Shown here: positions 31,545-40,314 of the stretch, piece by piece
Layout of the letters: every line of letters begins with the position of its first letter
Numbering within the stretch: position 1 is the first letter of the stretch
DNA from: KACC-23026 sp963829575
Lineage (GTDB): Bacteria; Bacillota; Bacilli; Bacillales; Sporolactobacillaceae
Assembly: GCA_963829575.1 (NCBI GenBank)
Contig: CAWHJF010000019.1
Location: 124,001 to 188,000 of the forward strand
Direction of reading: 5' to 3'
Length of the DNA stretch: 64,000 bases
Position numbers and translations under genes: made by a program
The notes under the pieces: generated by a model
What the model was told of the DNA's origin: nothing
The model's input: only the letters and a program-made list of their open reading frames with translations
Database searches by the model: none

Positions 31545-33596
31545 ATGAAACCACCTATAGCAAAACGTATCCCTCATCCCCACGCCTTACATGACGATGT
31601 GCGTGAGGACGACTATTATTGGCTGAAAGATCGCACCCATTCTGGAGTGATCCATTATCTAGAAGAAGAAAATCGGTATTACGAGGCCATCATGCGCCCA
31701 TTGGAGGAACAAACCGATCGCATTTACCAAAGCATGGTTGACCGCGTGCCCGATTCAGAAGTGAACGTACCCGTTCAACATGGCCAATTCTTCTACTATT
31801 CTCGCTTGGATAAAAATAAGCAATATCCACTCTATGCACGCAAGAAAGCGGCAAGCCGCGAACTTCTGTCAAATGCGCCTGAGGAAGTGCTGCTCGATCT
31901 AAATGAAATGGCATCCGAGGATGACTATTTAAGCGTCACCGTACAGCGAATGAGTACGGATCAGAACCGGCTCGCTTATTTAGAGAACCGGGATGGCACA
32001 GACCGGTATACCATACAAATCAAAGATCTGACAACGGGTAAGCTTTTATCGGATCAAATTCCGAATGTGTTTTTATACGACAGTTTGGAATGGAGTCGGT
32101 GTGGCGACTATATTTTTTATATTACAGTTGATGAGAGTCAACGTCCTTATCAGTTATGGCGGCATCGGTTGGGCAGTAACATGGAACAAGATGACCTTCT
32201 TTTTGAAGAAAATGATACGACTTTTACTTTAAGTGTGAAAAAATCGCAAAGTGGACAATTTATTTTTGTGCAATCTGAGTCGAAAACCACTAGTGAGATT
32301 CGCCTGTTAGATGCTAATTCCCCGTTGTCCTCTTTGCAGGTAATTGATGCACGACGTAACGGGATAGAATACGAGGTCGAGCATTGGGGCGATGACCTCC
32401 TTATATTGACTAATGAAGAGGCTCTCAATTTTCAGTTATTCAGGTGTCCGCTCAACGATCTTCAAGCACGAGTACAAGTCATTGGGCCAAGCACCGAGCG
32501 CTACCTTCAATCCCTATACCCATTTCGTGACCAGCTATTTGTTGTTGGCAGAGAAAATGGGTTGACGCAAATCTGGATCTTGCGAGGCCAAGAATTGGAA
32601 CGATTGAATTGGGATGATCCCCTCTACACCGTAACTATTTTGTCCGGTCAAAGCTATGAAACGACAGACGTTTTAATCCAATATGAGTCTTTACTTACGC
32701 CAGAAACCACTTACAGTTTGAACCTGCTAACTGGTGAGAAGCAGTGCTTGCAAGTGGCTCCGGTCAACGGAGACTATGAGCCTTCCTGCTATCAACAAGA
32801 ACATTTGTGGGCACTCGCTGCAGATGGTGTCAAAGTGCCGATGACCGTTGTCTATCGGAAAGAAGCGCTTAAGTCAGGGCCTGCTCCTTTGATTCTGAAT
32901 GGGTACGGGTCATATGGAATGAACAGCGATCCATATTTTGATCCGTATTGTCTCCCATTACTGGATAAAGGCATTGTATTGGTCACAGCACAAGTACGCG
33001 GTGGTTCCGAAATGGGACGTGGTTGGTATGAGGATGGAAAAATGCAGAATAAACGAAACACCTTTACCGATTTCATCGCGGTTGCAAACTATCTGATTGA
33101 CCAGGGCTACACAACCCCAAAAAAAATGGCCGCTCAGGGAGGCAGCGCTGGAGGCTTACTCGTGGGGGCTGTGGCCAACATGACCAGCGATCTGTTTCAA
33201 GTCATTGTTCCGGAAGTTCCCTTCGTCGATGTTGTGACGACAATGCTTGACTCCACGATCCCTCTCACGACCCTCGAGTGGGACGAATGGGGGAATCCAG
33301 AAGATCACGACGACTATTTTTATATGAAGTCTTATAGCCCATATGATAATGTGGAAGCAAAAAATTATCCGCATATGTATGTGACAACGGGTCTCAACGA
33401 TCCCCGTGTGGCTTATTGGGAACCCGCCAAATGGATAGCCCTTTTAAGAGCCCTAAAAACAGATAATCATACCCTTGTGCTTAAAACAAATATGGGTGCG
33501 GGCCACTTCGGCGCATCGGGCCGTTTCAACCAACTAAAGGAAGCCGCCGCCTGCTTGGCCTTCATTCTCGATAAGCTCGACGTTCTTTTTGATTAA
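31545..33596 (+). CDS. Oligopeptidase B (S9A prolyl oligopeptidase family)
   Basis: Cytosolic serine peptidase of about 683 residues that cleaves short peptides, typically after basic residues. The N-terminal beta-propeller starts at PPIAKRIPHPHALHDD. The C-terminal hydrolase has the nucleophile in QGGSAGGLLVGAV, Asp in GLNDPRVAYWEP and His in GAGHFGASGR. I use the ATG at 31545 because AAAAGGAGGA lies just upstream; the frame opens 75 bases earlier without family similarity. Codon use is somewhat richer in G+C than the neighbours, which may hint at a separate origin. Monocistronic with a strong terminator. Confidence 0.93.
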   Translation: MKPPIAKRIPHPHALHDDVREDDYYWLKDRTHSGVIHYLEEENRYYEAIMRPLEEQTDRIYQSMVDRVPDSEVNVPVQHGQFFYYSRLDKNKQYPLYARKKAASRELLSNAPEEVLLDLNEMASEDDYLSVTVQRMSTDQNRLAYLENRDGTDRYTIQIKDLTTGKLLSDQIPNVFLYDSLEWSRCGDYIFYITVDESQRPYQLWRHRLGSNMEQDDLLFEENDTTFTLSVKKSQSGQFIFVQSESKTTSEIRLLDANSPLSSLQVIDARRNGIEYEVEHWGDDLLILTNEEALNFQLFRCPLNDLQARVQVIGPSTERYLQSLYPFRDQLFVVGRENGLTQIWILRGQELERLNWDDPLYTVTILSGQSYETTDVLIQYESLLTPETTYSLNLLTGEKQCLQVAPVNGDYEPSCYQQEHLWALAADGVKVPMTVVYRKEALKSGPAPLILNGYGSYGMNSDPYFDPYCLPLLDKGIVLVTAQVRGGSEMGRGWYEDGKMQNKRNTFTDFIAVANYLIDQGYTTPKKMAAQGGSAGGLLVGAVANMTSDLFQVIVPEVPFVDVVTTMLDSTIPLTTLEWDEWGNPEDHDDYFYMKSYSPYDNVEAKNYPHMYVTTGLNDPRVAYWEPAKWIALLRALKTDNHTLVLKTNMGAGHFGASGRFNQLKEAAACLAFILDKLDVLFD

Positions 33597-33622
33597 AGCA
33601 TATCGAGTGTTTTTGGCGGTTT

Positions 33623-33670
33623 AACGGACGGAATGTCCGCTCACGAATCTGAGCGGACACCCAGTCCGTT
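33623..33670 (+). terminator. Terminator after oligopeptidase B
   Basis: Two nested stems, AACGGAC/GTCCGTT outside and TGTCCGCTCA/TGAGCGGACA inside, 26 bases past the stop. Confidence 0.75.
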
Positions 33671-33756
33671 TATTGGTGTTCACTCACTAAAGTTGTTTAC
33701 CTCTCTGCTCAAAGTTCGTACAAGTTGCACTCCACGGAACGGATATCAAAGGCGAT

Positions 33757-34770
33757 CTATTTAGTTTCATTTAATTTAAATACATCAGCTAATAATTGAA
33801 TGCCCTTTTTGCGAGTCTCAATTCCAGGCATATTGAGCACAACAACGACTTCATCGGCACCATACCGATCGGCCAATTTTAGGATTCCTTCTTTAACTGA
33901 TTCCGGATTACCGGTAATTTCACGTTCTTTTATTTGCTCGATTTTCTTTTCTTCAAATGCATTCAATTGATAAGCCTTTGCCGTCTCAATTGAAGGAAAG
34001 TGGCGCGGGTTTTTGGCGGATTCAATCCAAATCATCCACAATTCAAAAGCACGTTCCAGTTCTTTTGCTTTTTCATAAGTTTCAGCAATATTCACAAAAA
34101 CAGCAACACTCACATTAGGATTTTTTTGGAGAGTAGAGGGTTGAAAATTCGCTCGGTATTCTTTAATGCTTTCAATCCCTTTTGAAGAAGGTCTAAAAAA
34201 GTGGGCATAGATATAGGACGTCCCATTTAAAGCAGCGATTTCTGTACTTCTCCCACCTGCCCCTAACATCCAAACTTCTGGTACTGTATCAATGACAGGT
34301 GTGGCAGATAGTTTTTGAAAGCGATGAGGTGTATCATGGTCATCTGTTACATATTTGATAATGTCGACTACCTCTTGATCGTAATTCAGTCGCGCCCCTT
34401 TTTCTTCATTTAATGCTTGATTAATCAATCTGCCTCCAGGTGTATTTCCGATTCCTAGATCGATTCGTCCTGGATGGAGGGCTTCTAACATTCGAACGTT
34501 TTCTGATACTTTGTATGGACTATAATGAGGAATCATCACTCCACCGGAACCGATTCGAATTCGCTTTGTTTGGGATGCCAAATACATCATCAACATTTCC
34601 GGATTACTTGACGCAATCGAATAGGCATTATGTTGTTCTGGAACCCAAAAGCGTTTATAGCCTAATTGATCGGCAAGAATGGCAAGTTCTGTTGTTTCGT
34701 GCAGGGCCTGTTTGGGTGAAGACCCTTCATCTACAATGGAGTAATCAAGTATATTAAGAGAGATCATCAT
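33757..34770 (-). CDS. Luciferase-like (LLM class) flavin-dependent monooxygenase
   Basis: A TIM-barrel flavin monooxygenase of 337 residues, bacterial luciferase group. Seen: LADQLGYKRFWVPEQHN, RIRIGSGGVMIPHYSPYKVSE, LEALHPGRIDLGIGNTPGG and the C-terminal NPESVKEGILKLADRYGADE. Members of this subgroup (YhbW/YvbT-like) have uncertain substrates. Monocistronic. Confidence 0.9.
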   Translation of the reverse strand: MMISLNILDYSIVDEGSSPKQALHETTELAILADQLGYKRFWVPEQHNAYSIASSNPEMLMMYLASQTKRIRIGSGGVMIPHYSPYKVSENVRMLEALHPGRIDLGIGNTPGGRLINQALNEEKGARLNYDQEVVDIIKYVTDDHDTPHRFQKLSATPVIDTVPEVWMLGAGGRSTEIAALNGTSYIYAHFFRPSSKGIESIKEYRANFQPSTLQKNPNVSVAVFVNIAETYEKAKELERAFELWMIWIESAKNPRHFPSIETAKAYQLNAFEEKKIEQIKEREITGNPESVKEGILKLADRYGADEVVVVLNMPGIETRKKGIQLLADVFKLNETK

Positions 34771-34882
34771 GCGCCCCTTCTATATTAAAAGCTTTTTCTA
34801 AAGTAATGTGTCTAGACAAGATTTAAGTACTTGTTGGCATTCAGATCATGTTTCTGGAATTACGCCTCATCTAATTCTCTTA

Positions 34883-36628
34883 TTATGAAGTTTCTAAAGT
34901 GACTCGAATCCAACCCCTCACACTATTTATGAACCATATTTCTTCAGCGTTGTTTAGTTCATGAAGCGAAACGGAACGTTCCTTTATTTTATTTTCATTA
35001 AGTAACGCTTCTCGAAACGTGCCCGCTAATAATCCGTCTTTTACGGGCGGAGTTACCAATATTCCGTTTAATTTACAGACGACATTGCCAGTAGTGAACT
35101 CTGTAATATTTTGATCCTCATTCCAAAGCAACGTATCATAATAGTCCTTATATTGATTTCTTATTTGGCTAAACATGCTCCGCTCAGTGGTTTTATGATA
35201 CAAAAACAAATTATTTTTCGAAATTGGACGGATTGAGAGATTGCAAATTTTAAGCAAATCGTTATTTTTCTCAATTTTCGTCAGATCAATTTTAAATTCC
35301 CCATCTTTCTTTACTAAGAGCCTGATTTTAAATATCTCTTTTGAATTTTGTTTTGATTGCGTTTCTAACGATGTTCTTATTTTCTTTTCATCTATTTGAA
35401 ATTGAAAATAGTTGGCCGATTTCCTTAACCGATTCATATGTCTATCTAATAAATAAATTTGTCCCTTTTCAAGGAGAAAACTTTCAATTAGATCAAATGT
35501 ATACCGTGTTGTCATTAACACTTTCCCTTTTGCGCGAATTTCCTCATATTCGCCTTGTGCAGTAGAGTCCCAAGTGATGCCGCCACCTACACCATATGTC
35601 GCTGTTTTGGACTCTTTGTCCACCCAAACCGTTCGAATAGGGACATTAAAAACAGCCACTTTATTCGGTTTGATATACCCGATCGCACCACAATACACCT
35701 CTCTCGGGCTCTTCTCCAAATGATTAATGATCTTCATAGTGCTAACTTTAGGTGCCCCTGTTATAGATCCGCATGGAAATAAGGCTCCAAATATATCTGT
35801 TAATGTGGTGTTTTCTCTTGTTTTGGCTACAACCGTAGAGGTCATTTGGTAAATCGTTGGATAAGCTTCAATATTGAATAAGTGTTTAGCGTGAACAGAA
35901 CCAATCCTTGATACTCGAGATAAATCATTCCTCAATAAGTCAACAATCATCACATTCTCGGCTTGATCCTTTTTTGAATGCAATAAAAGGTTTCGATTTT
36001 TGATGTCTTCTTCATATGTCAAGCCTCTTGAGATCGTCCCTTTCATTGGCCTTGTTACAATCTCACACCCATTCCATGCAAAAAACAACTCAGGTGAAGC
36101 TGAGAGAATCTCATGTTCTCCTGTATTAAGATACGCCGAATAGTTTGAATCTTGCGCTTTTCTAAGAGATTGAAAATAGGCGTGACCCTCTATCCCAAAA
36201 TGGCTATGTAATCTTACTGTATAATTTGTTTGATAGGTATTTCCTAGTTCAATTTGATGATGAATAAAAGATATGGCTTCTTCATATTCCGTTTGAGTTG
36301 TATCTATATCCCATTTTAAAGGTTCTTTGGTCACTACTTGAGAAGAAATTATAGGGCTCAGAGATTCTTTAAAAATGCCAAAACAAATGAGCGGCATTTG
36401 TGGCTCTGGGTGTACAACAAAAGTATCTTGAAACGCGGGTGACGCCTCATAACTGATATAACCCGCTGCATAATAGCCTTTATTTATATAAGATTCAACT
36501 TCATTTAAAATACGAAGAACCTCTGACTGTTTGTTCGTTTGTAAAATATCAATTGGATCAGCAAATGCGGCCACTTCTTCTTCTAAAAAATCATTTTTGA
36601 AATGGAACTCCATATAAAAAGTATTCAT
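34883..36628 (-). CDS. pabB: Aminodeoxychorismate synthase component I fused to aminodeoxychorismate lyase (PabB-PabC)
   Basis: Fusion of 581 residues in folate (p-aminobenzoate) synthesis. Residues 1-380 form the chorismate-binding PabB part with MKGTISRG, LLRNDLSRV, PCGSITGAPKVSTMKII and GVGGGITWDS. Residues 380-581 form a shortened class IV aminotransferase-like PabC: FLLEKGQIYLLDRHMNRL, the PLP lysine candidate in LYHKTTERSMF, and ITEFTTGNVV. The glutamine amidotransferase PabA is not beside it. The fusion turns chorismate into p-aminobenzoate when PabA supplies ammonia. Confidence 0.92.
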   Translation of the reverse strand: MNTFYMEFHFKNDFLEEEVAAFADPIDILQTNKQSEVLRILNEVESYINKGYYAAGYISYEASPAFQDTFVVHPEPQMPLICFGIFKESLSPIISSQVVTKEPLKWDIDTTQTEYEEAISFIHHQIELGNTYQTNYTVRLHSHFGIEGHAYFQSLRKAQDSNYSAYLNTGEHEILSASPELFFAWNGCEIVTRPMKGTISRGLTYEEDIKNRNLLLHSKKDQAENVMIVDLLRNDLSRVSRIGSVHAKHLFNIEAYPTIYQMTSTVVAKTRENTTLTDIFGALFPCGSITGAPKVSTMKIINHLEKSPREVYCGAIGYIKPNKVAVFNVPIRTVWVDKESKTATYGVGGGITWDSTAQGEYEEIRAKGKVLMTTRYTFDLIESFLLEKGQIYLLDRHMNRLRKSANYFQFQIDEKKIRTSLETQSKQNSKEIFKIRLLVKKDGEFKIDLTKIEKNNDLLKICNLSIRPISKNNLFLYHKTTERSMFSQIRNQYKDYYDTLLWNEDQNITEFTTGNVVCKLNGILVTPPVKDGLLAGTFREALLNENKIKERSVSLHELNNAEEIWFINSVRGWIRVTLETS

Positions 36629-36984
36629 ACTGTTCTCCTTTGTAATCTAACCAAAACGTAATCAACAAATGGTTTAGAAAAGCTCGTAACATTGATTAGT
36701 AGATCTTTTATTTAAAATTAAACTGAACTATTTCTTTTAACTTAAATGAGAACAAAACCCGAAGATATTTTAAAAAATTTTTTAGTTTCCAACAAATGCA
36801 GTGGTGACCTATTTGATTGTATACCGTCTTCTACGCCCCATTATCTCTATTTTATCATTTTGTTTATTACAAGAATGCTTACCTTAACTTTTATAATGAA
36901 TCCTTTTTCATATCTTTTAATATTTTGTATGTAATCCTTTAAAATTAGGCATCTTATCTTTTTCCCCTATTTCTCCAACAAAAT

Positions 36985-37024
36985 AGACGAGAGGTTTGCC
37001 GGGATCCCCCAACACCTCTCGTCT
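36985..37024. terminator. Strong hairpin terminator
   Basis: An 11-bp perfect stem, AGACGAGAGGT with its complement, followed by TTTATG on the plus strand. It lies between pabB and the small CC protein gene. The stretch 36629-36984 is AT-rich without a convincing gene. Confidence 0.7.
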
Positions 37025-37078
37025 TTATGTTAACTCGTTTTTATAAGCTTAATGAAACACATTCAAGCTTCTTCTTTA

Positions 37079-37231
37079 CTAGGACAACCCAATGGCTAAG
37101 CCAACTCCTATAAGAGTTAGGACACCTAAACCGATTTTGATCGATATAGGAATCTGTTCGCGTCCTTTTGCATTAACCTTCTTTTCTTTTTCATCCGCAA
37201 GTTCTTTAAATTCCGGATCACAACATCCCAT
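37079..37231 (-). CDS. Small membrane protein with N-terminal Cys-Cys (50 residues)
   Basis: Starts MGCCDPEFKELADEKEKK, followed by a linker and one membrane helix (ISIKIGLGVLTLIGVGLAIG). The paired cysteines at 3 and 4 could bind metal or be modified. AGGTGATC precedes the ATG. It starts 8 bases after the cstA remnant ends. Function unknown. Confidence 0.65.
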   Translation of the reverse strand: MGCCDPEFKELADEKEKKVNAKGREQIPISIKIGLGVLTLIGVGLAIGLS

Positions 37232-37239
37232 CTGATCAC

Positions 37240-37590
37240 CTACGCAACATTATTGAAGTTAGAAATGTCATCATCGAGTTGAATATTTTTCTTTAAACCC
37301 CTGGATCCTGCTATAAAGAAAGCCGCTACAATAACCGCTGAAATAATCACTGCTCCAACATAGGCAATATTCATTGGTAAGTTAAAACCGATGGTTGCAT
37401 TTAAAATATAAGTGAAGGTTGCCATTGTTATGAATGCTGCTGGAATAACGGCAAGCCAAAGACGACTTGAAAGTTTCTTTTGTGCAATATTTAAATAATC
37501 CGCAATAATCATACGTGCACTTCTAAAAGCGGTATCACCGGACATGATGGGGTCAATGGACGGACGACCATTATCCTCTGGGTTAATATG
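37240..37590 (-). pseudogene. Remnant of a CstA-type peptide/pyruvate transporter
   Basis: The reading frame enters inside the gene at INPEDNGRPSIDPIMSGDTA, passes FRSARMIIADYLNIAQKK, then jumps from SRLWLAV straight to IPAAFITMATFTYILNATIG. In the family a stretch of roughly 45-50 residues including the WRYFxWANQ motif lies between these segments, so it is deleted. The N-terminal part of about 450 residues is missing, cut at a repeat hairpin element. Not a functional transporter. Confidence 0.75.
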
Positions 37591-37633
37591 ACATATTAAT
37601 GCGGTGAATGGGTAAAATTTTGTGATGCAAAAA

Positions 37634-37686
37634 AGGTTGCCGAGACTTTTCGACAACCTGTGGCGCTATCCTTTGTGGATAGCGCC
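37634..37686. repeat. Bipartite hairpin element, copy B
   Basis: AGGTTGCCGA...TCGACAACCT hairpin followed by GGCGCTATCC/GGATAGCGCC. The first half matches copy A at 19270; the second half is a different palindrome. Confidence 0.6.
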
Positions 37687-37790
37687 TAATTATTGGAGAA
37701 GATTGTTTTCGATTCATTACTTTGATTTGATCGTGTTTCTAGTCCATCTGCGAAAAGTAAAGTAATGAATTAACCCTTTCATGCCTTTAT

Positions 37791-38339
37791 TTATCTTAAT
37801 GTTTTTAAAGCACCGCTCCATGAGAGAACTTGATCAAGCATCGTATTCACATTATTCAAATGCAAATCAGCCGGTTTAAACGTCGTAAAATTTTCAAAAT
37901 CTGTAAATAAGGATAACGTTGGATGAACTCGTACATCGGCGATCATTAGTTCAGCTAAAATTCCTCGCAAATGTTCCGCAGCACGTGCTCCACCTGTTGA
38001 ACCATAGCTCACAATCCCAGCTGCCTTATTATTCCAAGGTTCACGAGCAAGATCAATGGCGTTTTTTAAAGCGCCTGTTAAACTGTGATTGTATTCTTGA
38101 ACAATGAAGACAAAGCCATCCAAGGTCGCTAGTTTTTCATTCCACGCGACAATTCCTGGTTCTGTTCCATCAGTGGTGCCTAAAAACGGTAAGTGATAAT
38201 CTGATAGATCGACAATTTCATAGTTAGCATCTTCGCGTCGATCCGCAATTTCTTTCACCCATTCTCCAACTTGAGGACTCTTACGTTCTTGACGCGTGCT
38301 CCCCAAAATAATCCCTATATTCAATTTCTTAGTTGTCAT
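37791..38339 (-). CDS. NADPH-dependent FMN reductase
   Basis: Flavodoxin-fold oxidoreductase of 182 residues. The FMN phosphate loop ILGSTRQERKSPQVGEWV, the VFIVQEYNHSLTGALKNAID segment and YGSTGGARAAEHLR are typical of the NADPH-dependent FMN/azo reductase family. It probably reduces quinones, azo compounds or chromate non-specifically. ATG with GGAGGAA upstream. A 12-bp inverted repeat with a long spacer lies just past its stop. Confidence 0.92.
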   Translation of the reverse strand: MTTKKLNIGIILGSTRQERKSPQVGEWVKEIADRREDANYEIVDLSDYHLPFLGTTDGTEPGIVAWNEKLATLDGFVFIVQEYNHSLTGALKNAIDLAREPWNNKAAGIVSYGSTGGARAAEHLRGILAELMIADVRVHPTLSLFTDFENFTTFKPADLHLNNVNTMLDQVLSWSGALKTLR

Positions 38340-38508
38340 TTTTCTTCCTCCAAATTGAAATGTGCTGCATAAAGGAGATCGAATTAATTATAATTCTCAT
38401 TTATTAGCTCATTTTATTTTTTGTTTGCAACTCACATAAGGACTATTTTAACTCCTTGATCTATTAAATGAAAGTTAGATGCTTATTGTTCAACCTTATA
38501 AACCTCCG

Positions 38509-38751
38509 TCACAAAAAATCAGTCCAGTCAACAGCGTCTAGCCATTCCTCGTTTAAACCCTCTGCTGAGAAAGGTTTAAGCGAAAGAGCAAGGTGACTCA
38601 TAGCCCCATATTTCGAACCCATCTTATCCATCATTTTTCCGATCTTTGGACGAGTCAAAAGCATCCCAACTTCTTGAGGAAATAATGCCAGTGAGGCTTC
38701 AATTGGCTTGTAATAGTCTAGTCGAACGATTTGAAAGGATAATGGAAGGAT
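38509..38751 (-). pseudogene. Possible C-terminal gene remnant, unidentified
   Basis: An open frame without a start codon near its beginning. It reads IVRLDYYKPIEASLALFPQE, then LLTRPKIGKMMDKMGSKYGA and ends EEWLDAVDWTDFL, with protein-like composition. I do not recognise the family. It most likely is the tail of a truncated gene. Confidence 0.35.
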
Positions 38752-38871
38752 TTAAATCGGTCCCATAACGGTAAAAGTCGCTAAGAACAAAGATGAAAAG
38801 TTTGACACTTGTAAAATACCATGTAATCTGGTAAACTCTTCAAAGTGTCACACGAAACTAAATATTAAACC

Positions 38872-38938
38872 TTCTGTATAACCTCAAGAATACGGCTTGA
38901 GGGTTTCTACCAGGAACCTTAAAATCCTGATTACAGAA
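38872..38938 (+). promoter_or_regulatory. Adenine-sensing purine riboswitch
   Basis: P1 TTCTGTA/TTACAGAA, then TATAACCTC, the loop-loop elements and GGTTTCTACCAGGAACC with TAAAATCC. The specificity base reads T (CTGATTAC; guanine sensors have GAC), so it should bind adenine like the pbuE switch of B. subtilis. Its 3' half is shared with the terminator that follows, the layout of an adenine-on switch. Confidence 0.93.
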
Positions 38939-38982
38939 AATGAATTTTCTTCTATTCGTTTTCTGTGATTAGGATTTTTTTA
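38923..38982 (+). terminator. Riboswitch-controlled terminator before pbuE
   Basis: A 22-bp stem with three G-U pairs (AATCCTGATTACAGAAAATG side) and a run of seven T. It uses the 3' strand of the aptamer, so adenine binding should prevent it. Confidence 0.9.
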
Positions 38983-39027
38983 TTTTCTAAAATTAATAGC
39001 CTATTATGAAAGGACGATAAATGAACG

Positions 39028-40212
39028 ATGAATTTCAAAGTACTCATACTCGCTTTATCCACCGTTGCAGCTGGACTTGTTGAATTAATCGTAGGTGGCA
39101 TTCTCCCTTCGATTGCAAGCGAATTTAATATCTCATTAAGTCGCGCAGGGCAACTCATCACTGTTTTTGCCCTAATCTACGCCGTTGCGGGCCCAATCTT
39201 ACTTGTCCTAACCAGTAAAATAGAGCGAAAAAAATTAATGATCGCCACATTGTTTGTCTTCTTCTTGGGTAATATTATGACTTACTTCAGTCCAACGTTT
39301 ACCCTTATGATGGCTGCAAGAATTTTGACTGCCATGAGCACTGCACTCATTGTTGTACTCTCCTTAACCATTGTTGCTAAAATTGTTGCGCCCGAACATC
39401 GGGCGAAGGCTTTAGGATCGATCTATATGGGAATTAGTTCATCACTTGTATTGGGCGTCCCTTTAGGAATTTTCATTTCAAACCTATTCGGTTGGCGTGT
39501 GATCTTCCTTGGAATTGCCATTTTATCGATTGGGTCAGTGGTTCTGATTTCCATCTTTTTAGAACGCGTTCCTGGGGAAACGACGATTCCGCTCTCTCAA
39601 CAATTCAAAGCAGTAGGGCGTCCCAAAGTAGGGAGTGCACATCTCGCAACCTTGTTTATGTTAGCAGGACACTATACCCTTTATGCCTATTTAACCCCAT
39701 TTTTACAAACAGAACTTCATATGACGTCCAATTGGATTAGTATCTGTTATTTATTATTCGGAATTGCAGCGGTAAGTGGCGGAGCTTTCGGAGGCATTCT
39801 TTCAGATTCGGTTGGCGCTCCAAAAAGCATTATCATTGTGATTAGTGCCTTTGCCATTGTCTTATTCATATTACCATTAACCACTTTTTCACTTATAGTG
39901 TTCTTACCCATTATGATGGTTTGGGCCGCTTTAAGTTGGAGTCTAGCTCCACCACAACAAAGCTACTTGATTCAAATAGCCCCAACTACATCGGATATTC
40001 AGCAAAGTTTTAATAATTCAGCCTTACAAGTCGGCATATCAATGGGCTCGGCTTTTGGTGGGATTGTGCTAAGTCATACCGGATCGGTCTCCCATACCGC
40101 TTGGTTTGGAGGCGGCATTGTCCTGATTTCTTTACTATGTGCGGTCTATTCTCTAACAAGAACTCCCACTTTAAGAGAACGTACACTTATTATTTCTTCT
40201 CAAAATGAATAA
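39028..40212 (+). CDS. pbuE: Purine efflux MFS transporter PbuE
   Basis: Twelve-segment MFS exporter of 394 residues of the drug:H+ antiporter-1 type, with the motifs ILTAMSTALIVVLSL and ALGSIYMGISSSLVLGVPLG. The adenine riboswitch in front and the overall likeness to B. subtilis PbuE, which pumps out adenine and hypoxanthine, support the name. The ATG lies 45 bases past the terminator with a GAAAGGA ribosome site. Confidence 0.9.
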   Translation: MNFKVLILALSTVAAGLVELIVGGILPSIASEFNISLSRAGQLITVFALIYAVAGPILLVLTSKIERKKLMIATLFVFFLGNIMTYFSPTFTLMMAARILTAMSTALIVVLSLTIVAKIVAPEHRAKALGSIYMGISSSLVLGVPLGIFISNLFGWRVIFLGIAILSIGSVVLISIFLERVPGETTIPLSQQFKAVGRPKVGSAHLATLFMLAGHYTLYAYLTPFLQTELHMTSNWISICYLLFGIAAVSGGAFGGILSDSVGAPKSIIIVISAFAIVLFILPLTTFSLIVFLPIMMVWAALSWSLAPPQQSYLIQIAPTTSDIQQSFNNSALQVGISMGSAFGGIVLSHTGSVSHTAWFGGGIVLISLLCAVYSLTRTPTLRERTLIISSQNE

Positions 40213-40243
40213 GATCCTGGACAGTAATAAGGGACAAAATAGG

Positions 40244-40280
40244 AACACCCACCAGAGGGTATGAACCCCTGGTGGGTGTT
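40244..40280 (+). terminator. Terminator of pbuE
   Basis: A 12-bp stem, AACACCCACCAG with its complement, then GTTTT. Confidence 0.85.
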
Positions 40281-40287
40281 GTTTTGG

Positions 40288-40313
40288 AAGCAGGAGAACC
40301 GTCCCTACGCTTC
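40288..40313. repeat. Short dispersed repeat with GAACCGTCC core, copy 1
   Basis: GAAGC-AGGAGAACCGTCCCTAC-GCTTC. Related copies at 41713-41736 and 41889-41912; the flanking GAAGC/GCTTC can pair. Confidence 0.55.
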
Positions 40314-40314
40314 A

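Noticed and set aside
36746..36934. 62-codon plus-strand frame rich in Phe, Ile and Leu
   Set aside because: AT-rich composition produces such frames; there is no ribosome site or similarity.
37714..37770. 12-bp inverted repeat with 33-base spacer after the FMN reductase gene
   Set aside because: ATTCATTACTTT and its complement could be a terminator or an operator, but the long loop and lack of a T run leave it unsupported.
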